DNA of 64,000 bases from Sipunculus nudus (lineage: Eukaryota; Annelida; Sipuncula; Golfingiida; Sipunculidae). A model generated the notes under the pieces. It had not been told where the DNA came from, searched no databases, and saw nothing but the letters and a program-made list of their open reading frames with translations. Position numbers and translations under genes: made by a program. Positions 12,801 through 26,070 of this stretch are shown here, one piece after another. The first letter of the stretch is position 1. Every line of letters starts with the position of its first letter. The stretch covers positions 58,355,676 to 58,419,675 of the forward strand of contig CM049316.1 of assembly GCA_026874595.1 (NCBI GenBank), given 5' to 3'.

Positions 12801-15653
12801 ATATAAAAAATTATTCGTGATGCCAAAGGTTTACTCCTGTACAATTTATGATTTATAGTTATTCATATCATACTGATTTTGTGAATATATTGCATTATTT
12901 TGCATGAATGAAGCACGTGTGGTGTTTGGATGGGGCACTCCAATAGTGTTTGTCGATGAGATGCCAAAATCAAATTTAGAATCAGTATAAATTAATTAAT
13001 ATTTTATTACTTGTAAACCTTACCTCTTTTAGCACTGCATTTTCCATGTATAAAACATTACATCAGTTTCTCTGTGCACTGAGGAAAACTATCTTTCTGT
13101 TAGATTTTTTCACTATGTCTACCATAGTCATGCATATGTACAGTCTTGTTAAGCGCACTGAGTCCATGTTCATACTGGAAATCTGCACTCAAAGGAATGC
13201 AAGCCTCCGCCATGTGTTTGCATTCACTTACCCGGCCCATATTCCCAGGTCCATTCGTGCTTAAGTGACTTTGCATTGGTGAATATTCTTTGATGACGAT
13301 CCTGAATCCGGATCATGTGACGGATCCTCACCTAAATCCAGTCGGTTCTACCTTGACCAGTTCCCGAAATACCCTGAACATTTCACGAGATCCTGTTCGT
13401 GATTGCGTGAGTTATGTTGTGAATAAACAGACATACACACGTAAGAATGCAGATGAACTGATTTAGCCTCCTGGCGGAGGCAAAAATGGGGTTAGTTCGC
13501 TTCATCAAGTTTACAGTAGTTAGTTGTTTGCAAAGTTGTGTAGCAAACCGCTGGGGGTTCGCATCATATAGTAGTACATGATTAGAAGCCTATGTGACGT
13601 CATACACATGATCTTATAGTTAAAGCATTTTTGGATGAGTGATATTCAGACCTTGGGCCTGTTCAAGTTTTTTTTCAGTTCAAACTCAAACCAAAATTCT
13701 ATTCAGTCATTCTTATTCATTTCATTTGCCCACCATGCAGTTTGTGACCCTCATAAGTGGCATCCATGTTCAACTTCAATAAAACACGGCAAAGTATACT
13801 ATACTCCAGGACAAAAGAGTTCCTCATGAGCAGTAATTCGTAATTTTCCTTTCATTTAACATTTTATTCATACAATCAGCTCCATTCATCTGAACCAGGG
13901 AACGTATATTTCAGTTCATTTTTATTTTTTTTTTAATTCTGTCGATTAAGATCAAAACCAATTAATGAAGGTTTACATTAATTCAAATTCATTCCAATTA
14001 TATTCAGAATTGGCCAAAGGTCTGGTGGTGAATTAAGTGATTCTGCTTGACCGGAAATAGTTTGCCACTTCCGCTTGCTTCACTTGCACTGCGATGTTTC
14101 CCTTTTCCAGCTTGAAAGTTTCCGTGACCTGCGTACCTATGCTGAGAACTGCACCAACTGCCGCGACGAGTTCCAGGGAAGAATAATTGAAAATTACCGC
14201 CCACCACTCGATCTGAATAAACGAACCGTCCGGGCTACCTTCAGAAAATTCTTCATTTAATCAAAACAAGCGTAACATGAAACTCAAATTAGGGTAACTG
14301 GAACATCAATTGAACAATTAATTCCAAAAAAAATTATGCTCCCACAGACAGTAACCTTGAGTTTTTTTCTTTTTGGAGACCGTTCACGGAATTCTCTATG
14401 TAAACAGGCAGCGTTCAGACTGACTCTGCTCATTGGGAGCGAGAAAATCACGATTTACTTTCTTTTATCATGAAATAAGTTTGTAATATATTTTGAGCAA
14501 AAAGTAGAAACATTTTGGGTGATTATTTGCCAGAATTTAAAGTAAGAAAATCACATCGGGATTTCTCATCATATCCCCCAGTTACGAGATGGCCATAGTC
14601 ATATACACTTACGTGATTAGCCATTTACATGTAAGAGACAACCTTAATTCATGTAGATTGATGTTTCACTCATTGCATGCCACGCTATTACTGATAGAGT
14701 CAGTTTGATGAGTCAGAAAATTCCCTCCCTTCAAAGCATGAATCAAAGCATGAACCTAATCTGCCCAACCCACGCATCATTAACCTGATTATGTTATTTT
14801 TGTAGCTCCATTTGTATCATTTAAACAGGAAGTGAAACCGGTTTGAACCAGATGAAACCAGTTTAAACCGGATGACCCTACATCTAAATTCAGACAAGTA
14901 CTGGTTCAGAACCAGATGTTGGTTTGAACCGGATGAAACCGGTTTAAACTGGATGAGACCGGTTTGAACCGGGTGAAACTGGTTTAAACCGGTTGACACA
15001 ACATATAAATCCTTGTAATCGTTGGTTGTTATCTAATATCAAAATGTAAATATATGTCATGTTATATATGTACTAGCAAAAATGAGATTTAATGTTTAAG
15101 ATCTTACACACCTGTAATACTCTTAACGCACTTTTTGGGTTGTTTACCATAGTGCAAACTGTACTAACTGTCGTTCTGTGAATATTTACTTTTTTATTTA
15201 TGGTAGACTTAGTATTACTCTTTATCTTAAGAATACTCAAGAGCTTATGCATCATAATTTAATAATTTATTATATATAAAATACTTATCTTTTAAGTCAA
15301 TACGTGTGCTTTCATAGAACACGATATATTTAAACATATATTTACATTAGATGCGTGGATATTATTATAGGTATGTGTACATATACATATAGGAATAAGT
15401 CAAAGTCCATATCACCCGACTAAGTAATAATTCAACATGAAGCCAAACCAACAGGCGAAAACTTCCCATTGGCAAACAAACACTTTGTAAATATGTGTTT
15501 ATAGGCATGTGATGAAATTACGCTTCTACATTTATTAAATTATTTATCCGTCAGAGTTTTCTCCCCTATAAAAATATAATTGGTGATTTAAAATATTCAT
15601 TGTGAATGACTTATCCATATCAAGACATATATATATACATATATATGTACATA

Positions 15654-15706
<53 letters not shown>

Positions 15707-16570
15707 AACAGGTGATATTATTTAACGTATTTACTCTAGGAAGAATTATGTGTACATTGTGAATCGAGACGAATTATGTTATGTTATATTTTATAATAAT
15801 ATTTTATGTTATAGTATATTTCAAAGAGTTTAGCAGAGATGCCCCCTCCACTTAAGTATAAATCAAATTTAATTGCAGTTTAACTTTCAAACCTATTGTA
15901 TTAATCAAAGCTGTTGTAAAATCGATTGTAACATCATTTGCTACGCATGGGATTCTCTAATATTTCTGGTTTTTTTTCCTTATACTGTTTTAACATACAC
16001 TTCTAGCTTTGGGTTAATAGATATTTAATTACATACAAGTTTTACCAACAGGCAGCTAGTTAATTGGGTATGATCTTCTTACAGTGGTGTGAGGCAAAGA
16101 TAGGAATTGTTTAATTTGAGAAACACTGCTTTCTCGTCATTCGTGTTTTAGAAATATGAAATTGAATAACCACGTGATCTGTATGATGCCACACTTGCAT
16201 CACCTATGTAGATTCTGGCATTTAAAGGTAGGCATAAACAGGCCGGTACAAAACAAAATCCATTAAGGATTAATTATACAATATTAAGTTATCAAGTCCT
16301 TATTTTGTTCTTCTATTTGTTTATTCATAGGAAATTATATTGATATATTTGCTGGACTGTCATTTGTGGTTGTAAGAACCTTTGTTCTTTCTTGGCTATC
16401 AATTCATTTAAACTTGAATTTTGTGTGCGCAGCTTAACAACTTCCGCAGCCTGGTGAGCTACAAGAAGGATGTGGACAAACTAGCAGATGATTTTGGTGG
16501 ACTTATCATCGAAAATTATCGCCCTCCATTGCCACTGGCCGGCCGCCAGGTGCGCTCATCTTTCAACTAG
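1303..16570 (+). CDS. Alpha-carbonic anhydrase gene, cytosolic type, two alternative last exons
   Basis: Reversible hydration of CO2 to bicarbonate, supporting pH control, ion transport or mineral deposition. Coding exons are 1303-1336, 7864-8061, 10358-10476, 10804-10899, 11669-11783 and 12353-12462, then either 14111-14260 or 16433-16570. All junctions are GT-AG and phases agree, giving 273 or 269 residues, the normal size for a cytosolic CA. There is no signal peptide; the N-terminus [11 protein letters not shown] resembles CA II. Residues match the human CA II pattern: proton-shuttle His in NNGHSF (66), zinc ligands in QFHFHWG (94, 96) and LHLVHWN (119), Glu in GSEH (106), and the gatekeeper Thr in GSLTTPP (201). 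An active enzyme is expected. Nothing suggests a pseudogene. Which CA subfamily it is closest to cannot be settled by eye. Confidence 0.95.
2661..2730. repeat. TA then GA microsatellite
   Basis: (TA)n grades into (GA)n, ending in GAGGAGAG. It lies in carbonic anhydrase intron 1. Confidence 0.85.
3387..3730. mobile_element. MITE-like dispersed repeat, copy 1
   Basis: First of three copies in the window (others at 13203-13481 and 21769-22051). The left end is GCCTCCGCCA and the right end TGGCGGTGGC, which are imperfect inverted termini. Shared internal words in the same order include ATATTCCCAGGTTCAT, CATTTGTGAATAT, a GGATC block and ATTCCCGAA. No coding capacity. Inverted ends and dispersal suggest a non-autonomous DNA element; target-site duplications could not be fixed by eye. 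Confidence 0.6.
4172..4211. repeat. (TA)n microsatellite
   Basis: About 20 uninterrupted TA units, directly abutting the retroelement-end fragment at 4205-4400. Confidence 0.9.
4205..4400 (-). mobile_element. Retroelement end fragment (Penelope-like?) with hammerhead-like core
   Basis: Read on the minus strand, this piece carries CTGACGA (4330-4324), one A, the arm GAAGC (4322-4318), the loop CGGTGC, the arm GCTTC (4311-4307) and GAAA (4306-4303). That is the layout of a hammerhead ribozyme core with one extra base. Further on comes AGACTAACACGGCTATATAC, next to the (TA)n tract. From memory, very similar ends occur in dispersed vertebrate and invertebrate retroelements, and hammerheads are known in Penelope-like elements. 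No reverse transcriptase is present here, so the copy is truncated. Family assignment is tentative. Confidence 0.4.
5305..5738. mobile_element. MITE-like element with terminal inverted repeats
   Basis: The left arm (5305-5330) and right arm (5712-5738) are imperfect inverted repeats sharing TTAAGTGTRGTCGTCTWACC when the left arm is read in reverse complement. Extra GACGAC-type words lie just inside the left arm. There is no open frame between. The structure fits a non-autonomous DNA transposon of unknown superfamily; outermost ends and target duplication are unclear. Confidence 0.5.
6786..6837. repeat. (TA)n microsatellite
   Basis: About 26 uninterrupted TA units, immediately before the inverted-repeat fragment that begins CAGTAGAACG. 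Confidence 0.95.
6838..6925. mobile_element. Inverted-repeat transposon-end fragment
   Basis: The word CCTGTATTACGGTCA (about 6851) is followed by two imperfect reverse complements, at about 6886 and 6903 (TGGCCTTAATACAGG and GTGGCCGTTATACAGG). The left edge CAGTAGAACG next to TA resembles ends of pogo/Tc1-type elements. Related GTGGCCGTTAT words occur near 2748. No partner end was found, so it is probably a truncated MITE. Confidence 0.3.
7864..8061 (+). CDS. Carbonic anhydrase exon 2
   Basis: Acceptor TTTTCAG, donor GTGAGT, phase 1 in and phase 1 out. Encodes residues 12-78 ([10 protein letters not shown] through the first base of Leu78), including NNGHSF with His66, the counterpart of the CA II proton-shuttle His64. 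The NQTPIDI block is the conserved Q-S/T-P-I/V-D motif of alpha-CAs. Confidence 0.95.
8081..8095 (+). promoter_or_regulatory. CTCF-like word, plus orientation
   Basis: CCACTAGAGGGCGCC fits the core of the CTCF consensus. It lies 20 bp past the donor of carbonic anhydrase exon 2. Its orientation is opposite to the many similar words in the repeat domain after 29 kb. A single match by eye is weak evidence of binding. Confidence 0.3.
10070..10258. repeat. Diverged 45-bp direct repeat
   Basis: Segments 10070-10114 and 10213-10258 share the order GAAAAGAATTTTAG, CACAGTCACCAAACT and GCA, about 143 bp apart. The block lies in carbonic anhydrase intron 2, about 100 bp before exon 3. Similar words (CAGTCACCA) at about 9260 suggest a dispersed repeat source. 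Confidence 0.6.
10358..10476 (+). CDS. Carbonic anhydrase exon 3
   Basis: Acceptor ATTACAG, donor GTGAGA, phase 1 in and phase 0 out. Encodes the end of Leu78 through Glu117. It contains zinc ligands His94 and His96 in QFHFHWG, and GSEH with Glu106 of the active-site hydrogen-bond network. Confidence 0.95.
10477..10803 (+). other. Carbonic anhydrase intron 3
   Basis: A 327-bp AT-rich intron, phase 0, with no recognisable element. Confidence 0.8.
10804..10899 (+). CDS. Carbonic anhydrase exon 4
   Basis: Acceptor TGTCGTAG, donor GTGAGG, phase 0 at both ends, 32 codons. It begins LHLVHWN, supplying the third zinc ligand His119 and the pocket residue Val121. It ends CVLGVFVQ, where human CA II has Val143. 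Confidence 0.95.
10900..11668 (+). other. Carbonic anhydrase intron 4
   Basis: A 769-bp intron, phase 0. Its middle holds the MITE-like element with TTCGCGA-rich arms (10987-11385). The remainder is AT-rich with no gene. Confidence 0.75.
10987..11385. mobile_element. MITE-like element with TTCGCGA-rich inverted arms
   Basis: The left arm (10987-11046) and right arm (11318-11385) are imperfect inverted repeats built of GCGAAA/TTTCGCG words separated by TTAAAA and similar. No open reading frame. From memory, elements with such CGCGAA arms are common in marine invertebrate genomes. Exact ends and target duplication are not resolved. Confidence 0.5.
11669..11783 (+). CDS. Carbonic anhydrase exon 5
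   Basis: Acceptor AATTACAG, donor GTGAGT, phase 0 in and phase 1 out. Encodes residues 150-187 ([20 protein letters not shown] onward to FDPACMLP), the segment before the active-site threonine loop, plus the first base of Ser188. Confidence 0.93.
11784..12352 (+). other. Carbonic anhydrase intron 5
   Basis: A 569-bp AT-rich intron, phase 1. No repeat or gene recognised. Confidence 0.75.
12353..12462 (+). CDS. Carbonic anhydrase exon 6
   Basis: Acceptor GTGTATTCAG, donor GTAATT, phase 1 in and phase 0 out. Encodes [17 protein letters not shown] with active-site Thr201, then [15 protein letters not shown]. This is the last shared exon; both candidate terminal exons join its phase-0 end. Confidence 0.95.
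12463..14110 (+). other. Carbonic anhydrase intron 6 to the proximal last exon
   Basis: AT-rich, phase 0. Contains dispersed-repeat copy 2 (13203-13481). No other element recognised. If the distal last exon is used, the intron extends to 16432 and skips 14111-14260. Confidence 0.7.
13203..13481. mobile_element. MITE-like dispersed repeat, copy 2
   Basis: Ends GCCTCCGCCA and TGGCGGAGGC are near-perfect inverted termini. Same internal order of words as copies 1 and 3 (ATATTCCCAGGT, CATTGGTGAATAT, AATCCGGATC, TTCCCGAAATACCCTGAA). 279 bp, non-coding. Confidence 0.65.
14111..14260 (+). CDS. Carbonic anhydrase alternative last exon 7a (proximal)
   Basis: Acceptor CCCTTTTCCAG and a phase-0 start that continues the frame from exon 6. 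Encodes 49 residues from [10 protein letters not shown], through [14 protein letters not shown], to ATFRKFFI and TAA. The ENYRPP-L-N-R block corresponds to the conserved C-terminus of alpha-CAs (DNWRPAQPLKNRQI in CA II). It carries two cysteines (NCTNC) absent from exon 7b. I see no strong AATAAA just downstream. Confidence 0.88.
   Translation, partial: LESFRDLRTYAENCTNCRDEFQGRIIENYRPPLDLNKRTVRATFRKFFI
14826..14996. repeat. ~20-bp minisatellite with AACCGGTT-type palindromes
   Basis: Degenerate tandem units of the type ATGAAACCGGTTTGAACCGG, broken once by a 45-bp unrelated stretch. At least three perfect AACCGGTT palindromes plus AACCAGTT and AACTGGTT variants. AACCGGTT is the known Grainyhead-family core, so a regulatory cluster is possible but unproven. 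Confidence 0.75.
15627..15702. repeat. TA/TG microsatellite
   Basis: (TA)n with TAC and TG interruptions in the first half, then about 20 perfect TA units. Confidence 0.9.
16433..16570 (+). CDS. Carbonic anhydrase alternative last exon 7b (distal)
   Basis: Acceptor TTGTGTGCGCAG and a phase-0 start matching exon 6. Encodes 45 residues from [20 protein letters not shown], through [16 protein letters not shown], to VRSSFN and TAG. The protein is homologous to exon 7a around FRSL/FRDL and IIENYRPPL but otherwise different, as expected of an old exon duplication. AATAAA signals follow at 16787 and 16945. Both exons look intact, so alternative use is the simplest reading. Confidence 0.9.
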   Translation, partial: LNNFRSLVSYKKDVDKLADDFGGLIIENYRPPLPLAGRQVRSSFN

Positions 16571-16786
16571 ACGGCTTGCACAAAAGCTAATGCGCATGCG
16601 CGTCAGCCAGAGAGCATGCGCGGGTTTTCTAATGACGTAACATCATGACACGTGACCAGTGCGTGAACGTACACAATCTGCCAAAGATTCCAAGGTTTAT
16701 ATTGATGCATTTATTAATGCAGATTTTTATTTTCAGCAAATCACTGTAAGGTCACTGTAAGACTACAGTTTAATAATCAGATGGTC

Positions 16787-16792
16787 AATAAA
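16787..16792 (+). terminator. Candidate polyadenylation signal for exon 7b
   Basis: AATAAA 217 bp past the stop codon of the distal last exon. A second AATAAA at 16945-16950 is an alternative. Confidence 0.5.
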
Positions 16793-17014
16793 GGGTATAC
16801 CTTTGCTTCCTGATTGGCTAAGTTTTCAGTATTAAAACTTTGTCATGATAACTCTTTACTTTTAGTTTAAATGACATTTCAAACTTGTCTGTGATAAAGA
16901 TTGCTATAGACATAAAACTATTGAAGTCAAACTGTTAATTAATGAATAAAATTCTGTTCTTAGATGTCTTCTCTTTCTTGTTTTTTGTTTGCATTTTTAT
17001 AAATCCGTCTGTGA

Positions 17015-17540
17015 AGGGACATATTATTGTATACCCACGGACCGTCCGTCCGTCAGTTAACTTTTCATGTTACCCGATTACTTACCGGGGCTTTTATGGA
17101 TTTTCAGGACACTAGCATTAATTACTTGCCAACATATTATCTTGCCCGATTTAGACTATTGACAGAATCCACGTATTAAACAATATGATACTAAGTATCT
17201 CGCCTAAATTTGATTTCCAGCAAAATCCACGCATATTTAATGAGGTCAGAAGTCACCAGGCTGTTTTGTACAAGGCAATTCGTGGTGTCACCGTGGTAAC
17301 GTACAAAGGATATTAGGGATTCTGATGTAACTCAACAGAAATATTTATCAATACTTCCTCAATAATACCTCACCTAAGTTCGATTCCAAGCAAAATCCAT
17401 GCATATTTAATGAAGTCAGTGTTTACCAGAATTATAAATATTAACCAATAGAATTTCTCACCTTTGTTACATTCTCAGCAAAATTCACACATATATTTAA
17501 GGAGGTCATAGGTGGCCAGGTACACGACCATTTGACTTGC
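17015..17540. repeat. Degenerate direct repeats after a CCGTCCGTCCGTC head
   Basis: Segments at about 17198-17258, 17370-17430 and 17457-17519 share the order CTCRCCTAA, AGCAAAATCCA, GCATATTTAATGA, GGTCA and ACCAG, diverged from one another. The block begins with a GGGACATA and CCGTCCGTCCGTC head that recalls the sequence at about 9165-9210, suggesting a common dispersed family. Confidence 0.5.
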
Positions 17541-17573
17541 TTTTTTCACTTGCAACATCAAACTGTCTAGCGT

Positions 17574-17800
17574 TTTTTTAAGCTCCGCTGACTATAAGCT
17601 GAGCTATAGTCGTAGTCCTTTGTCCGTCGTCCGGCCGTCCGTTAACAGGGCACGTTTTGAAACCGTTGGACCTACGAATCCAAAATTTTGCACAAGGTTA
17701 GATGTCTCCAAAATCCCCTACCATACCAAAAATTGGGTCTCTAGGACTTCGTTCCTTTGAGATATTAAGGAAAACCTCCATTTCCAAAAAAGCCATTGTT
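17574..17800. repeat. Dispersed repeat with AGCTNNGCTGACT end and TCCGTC words
   Basis: Begins with an imperfect inverted repeat (AGCTCCGCTGACTATAAGCT) followed by GAGCTATAG, TTTGTCCGTCGTCC and GGCCGTCCGTTAAC. The same order of words appears in reverse complement at about 35595-35707 and 53490-53590 inside the repeat domain, so it is one family. Non-coding. Confidence 0.55.
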
Positions 17801-19248
17801 ACACTTTAAGGCTGACTAATATCAAAACCACTGATCAGTTTTTGATCATGTATAGTATGCATATTTTTCCATACATTTTCTTTTTACAAAAATTAGGTCA
17901 GTATTGCTTATTGTTTTGAAGTTAGCGCCCAAACATAATGCAATTTTTAAAAAATCAGGAAATATATTTACTCACATAACATGAGAAATGCTGAAGCTTG
18001 AGACTCTTTTTCATGGATATGACTTTATTTAATCAAGATTTAATTGTTTACTCAAAAATAGATATGATTTTTTGCAATTTTTTTAAGTTATTAGCATAAA
18101 TAAAAAATCAATACCTGAAATTTTGGCCACGGCACGTTTTTTCCCTGTAAGCCCTCTTGATTTAATTTTTTCAGCATATATACATAAGGATTTAATCTTT
18201 AAAATCTGAAATTTCAGAGTAACTGATTGGAAAGGGTAGCATTTATTCAAGTTTTCATACACCTTGTCAAGTGTTGTTTACACCAAGCCCACCTATAGAT
18301 GTTAGATTGTACCACCAGGGTTTCAATGATTAAAGTGCACCTTTAATTGTGTCAACAAAGTGGTGTATCGCTATGAAAGTGTGGATGTTCTTCAAATAAG
18401 GAATTCCTTCTTCAGAAGAGTAAAAACTTTACCAGGTGTGAAATTGAATACTAATTCCAGTAATAAATTATGTCTGAGATAGTAATTAGCACAATGATAT
18501 TGTTTGTCCCTCATTTAACCAGAGTTTATTCTTTATTACAATATTTGTTATTAAATTTTAATAAATAGTTAAATTCTTATATTATATATGCTAGTGCTAC
18601 TCTTTGGTAGGGATTACCTGCAATTATGAAATAACAGTTAACTCATTTGTAAAAAGCATAATTAACATGACTGATAATGGACAGTTTTTCAAATACTTCT
18701 GCTGCGATGTAGATAAAGTTATACGGCCAAGTCAAAACCTGTGTGACAAAATCACTCTATTTGTAAATACTATATCGTGAACGACCTTGGAAATTAGGTA
18801 AAGGTGGGAAAAAAAATAAAATTCAGGTGCAAATCTGTCACTAAGAATTATTTAAAAACTGTCCAAAGGTCAGTTTCTGAATATGGCTGAAATATGGGGC
18901 AAACGCGCAGAAGAAAGAAAAATAAGGAAAACAATTGTATTTTATGTATTGCACTCAGGGGACCTGAGAATACCATCCACAAAAAAATGCAATAAACGTT
19001 CATGGAAAAATACTGATGATATATTAATTTGTGTTATACCAAATATTAAATGCGGGGGCATACCGAGCCGGTAGTACATGCAGATAAATAGCCGTAACAT
19101 AACATAACGCGTACTTCTACAGGCGTGTTCCTAACCAAAGTAGAAGTCATAAGAGGTCAAGGCTGTCAATGGACATGTGCGGCTCAATTAATCGTTAATG
19201 AAATGGATGTATACACCGGTGATATCATAACCTCCGTTTGGGAGGTTG

Positions 19249-24284
<5,036 letters not shown>

Positions 24285-24922
24285 GTTTCTCCTCTGTTAC
24301 TACAATACAATATAGCCTTGGTTGCGTCTCAGATGGATAAATTAAATTTAACTGAGTAACCGGACTATGGAACTGTGATTAATGGTCAGATTCGATAGCT
24401 CATGCCCGGCATATCGACCACAAGTTAAATAGATTATCATAGTTCTTATACTGATGGGGGAACGGACTTTGGTATTACGATACTGCGTATCACGAATCCC
24501 ACTGATCCAAGATGTATTGCTGTTGGATACAAAGTGATAACCGTTGTGCACCGACAGTGCATCGTTTAATATATATTGTATTGTTAACGCTAAATAGTTA
24601 ATTGCAATATTGATGCGTGTTCACTGAGGGTGTTCTCATATGAAATGTGTGGATATAAAAACTACGGGAAGTATAAAACAAAACATACAAAGTAGGGGAG
24701 ATGGCGGGTTTAAGGGGGTGGGGATCTCGAGAACAATATATTAACACTAGAATAAGAAATTCCCGATATGTTACAACACACAAGTAAATAAACGTTGATT
24801 TAACTTGTACTTTGTATACCCTCACCACCTTAACCCTCTGTCACTAAGATCGGTGTAAGCGAGCTTTTATTCTCATCACGTTAGATGTGCCATTGCATGC
24901 GATTCCTTTAAAGTAGGTTATG

Positions 24923-24923
<1 letters not shown>

Positions 24924-24985
<62 letters not shown>

Positions 24986-24994
24986 ATATATATA
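24924..24994. repeat. (TA)n microsatellite
   Basis: Two perfect TA runs joined by a TTA step. Confidence 0.9.
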
Positions 24995-25092
24995 ATTGGA
25001 TTCATCAATTATGCAGCTATACAGAACCCAATCATACAGCTCTTGTTCCACACCATAGAGCACCCTTGCACTTGTTTATTCCAGAAAAAAAC

Positions 25093-25094
<2 letters not shown>

Positions 25095-25131
<37 letters not shown>
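25095..25131. repeat. (TA)n microsatellite
   Basis: About 18 TA units. Confidence 0.9.
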
Positions 25132-25133
<2 letters not shown>

Positions 25134-25453
25134 TTATAGGAATCGTTAAAAAACTATAAAAGTTATAAAATCATATTCGATGACTGACTGATATATAAAG
25201 ACTGTTAGTGCACTTATTCGTTGCACAACGGTATAAGTTTTAATACTGTTCGCTGTTTTGTGCCCCGTCTTTTTTATGTCCCTGAGAGAATAAGAATATT
25301 GTATCGGTATAATATAACTTTATGCATGTGCATACATAATCGTTTTTTGATCAATTATGCAAATATGCAATCGAATCAATCGATCATGAAAGAAAGACCG
25401 ATCAATGAACGATATAATCGATTAATTAACACACCATTTATAATATAAATATA

Positions 25454-25458
<5 letters not shown>

Positions 25459-25504
<46 letters not shown>
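25459..25504. repeat. (TA)n microsatellite
   Basis: About 23 TA units. Confidence 0.9.
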
Positions 25505-25507
<3 letters not shown>

Positions 25508-25817
25508 AAGAAACAGGACAGGGGCATTATTAACATATCGATTATTCCTTTAGCGAGGTATGTAAAGAACTATATACCCTTTCAAAGTAAAAATTCTTTG
25601 GCAGGACTAGCCTTACATGAAAGACCCAGTGGGCAGTAAAAGTGACAAGCATGCACATGTAATCTGTTCATACCTTGGGAAAGGTCCGCCGGGGGCCGGG
25701 TTTTCCATGAACCGAGTTCACCATGTGGATATTCACAGTTGGTGTCGTTTCTGATACAAGGCGCTCACAAAAGATACTCCGCGATATAATGGCAAACCAT
25801 TAAGAATTCATTGGGAA

Positions 25818-25832
25818 ATATATATATATATT

Positions 25833-25869
<37 letters not shown>

Positions 25870-25882
25870 TTGTGTGTGTTTA
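25818..25882. repeat. TA/GT microsatellite
   Basis: (TA)n with one TTTA interruption, followed by (GT)n with a TTGT interruption. Confidence 0.9.
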
Positions 25883-26070
25883 ATGCACGTATAATTTAAA
25901 TATATGTCTTGAAAACCGCATCAGAACGGCGATTTTCCCACAAGGACAAACAGATTATGTACAAGTCAGAGTTACGTGCAATATTTGTCTTCAGCTGACT
26001 TGTTATTCCATTATCACGATCTTTTCTTATCTCCTTGAGGTAGACTTAGTCCTTAAACCTCATTGAGCAT

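Larger units (their letters stand above)
14261..16432 (+). other. Between the two carbonic anhydrase last exons
   Basis: 3' UTR of the proximal form and intron for the distal form. Contains a minisatellite rich in AACCGGTT-type words (14826-14996) and a TA/TG microsatellite (15627-15702). The rest is AT-rich with no gene. Confidence 0.7.
16571..19248. other. Convergent intergenic region between carbonic anhydrase and FMO
   Basis: Tail-to-tail spacer of about 2.7 kb, including the 3' UTRs of both genes. It contains a degenerate three-copy repeat (17015-17540) and a dispersed repeat with TCCGTCGTCCGGCCGTCCG words (17574-17800). Open frames here, such as 18883-19074, resemble nothing known. Confidence 0.65.
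24285..26070. other. Upstream of FMO, no gene seen
   Basis: About 1.8 kb of AT-rich DNA with TA microsatellites at 24924-24994, 25095-25131, 25459-25504 and a TA/GT tract at 25818-25882. The FMO promoter presumably lies in the first few hundred bases, but I see no convincing TATA box. Open frames here look random. Confidence 0.6.
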
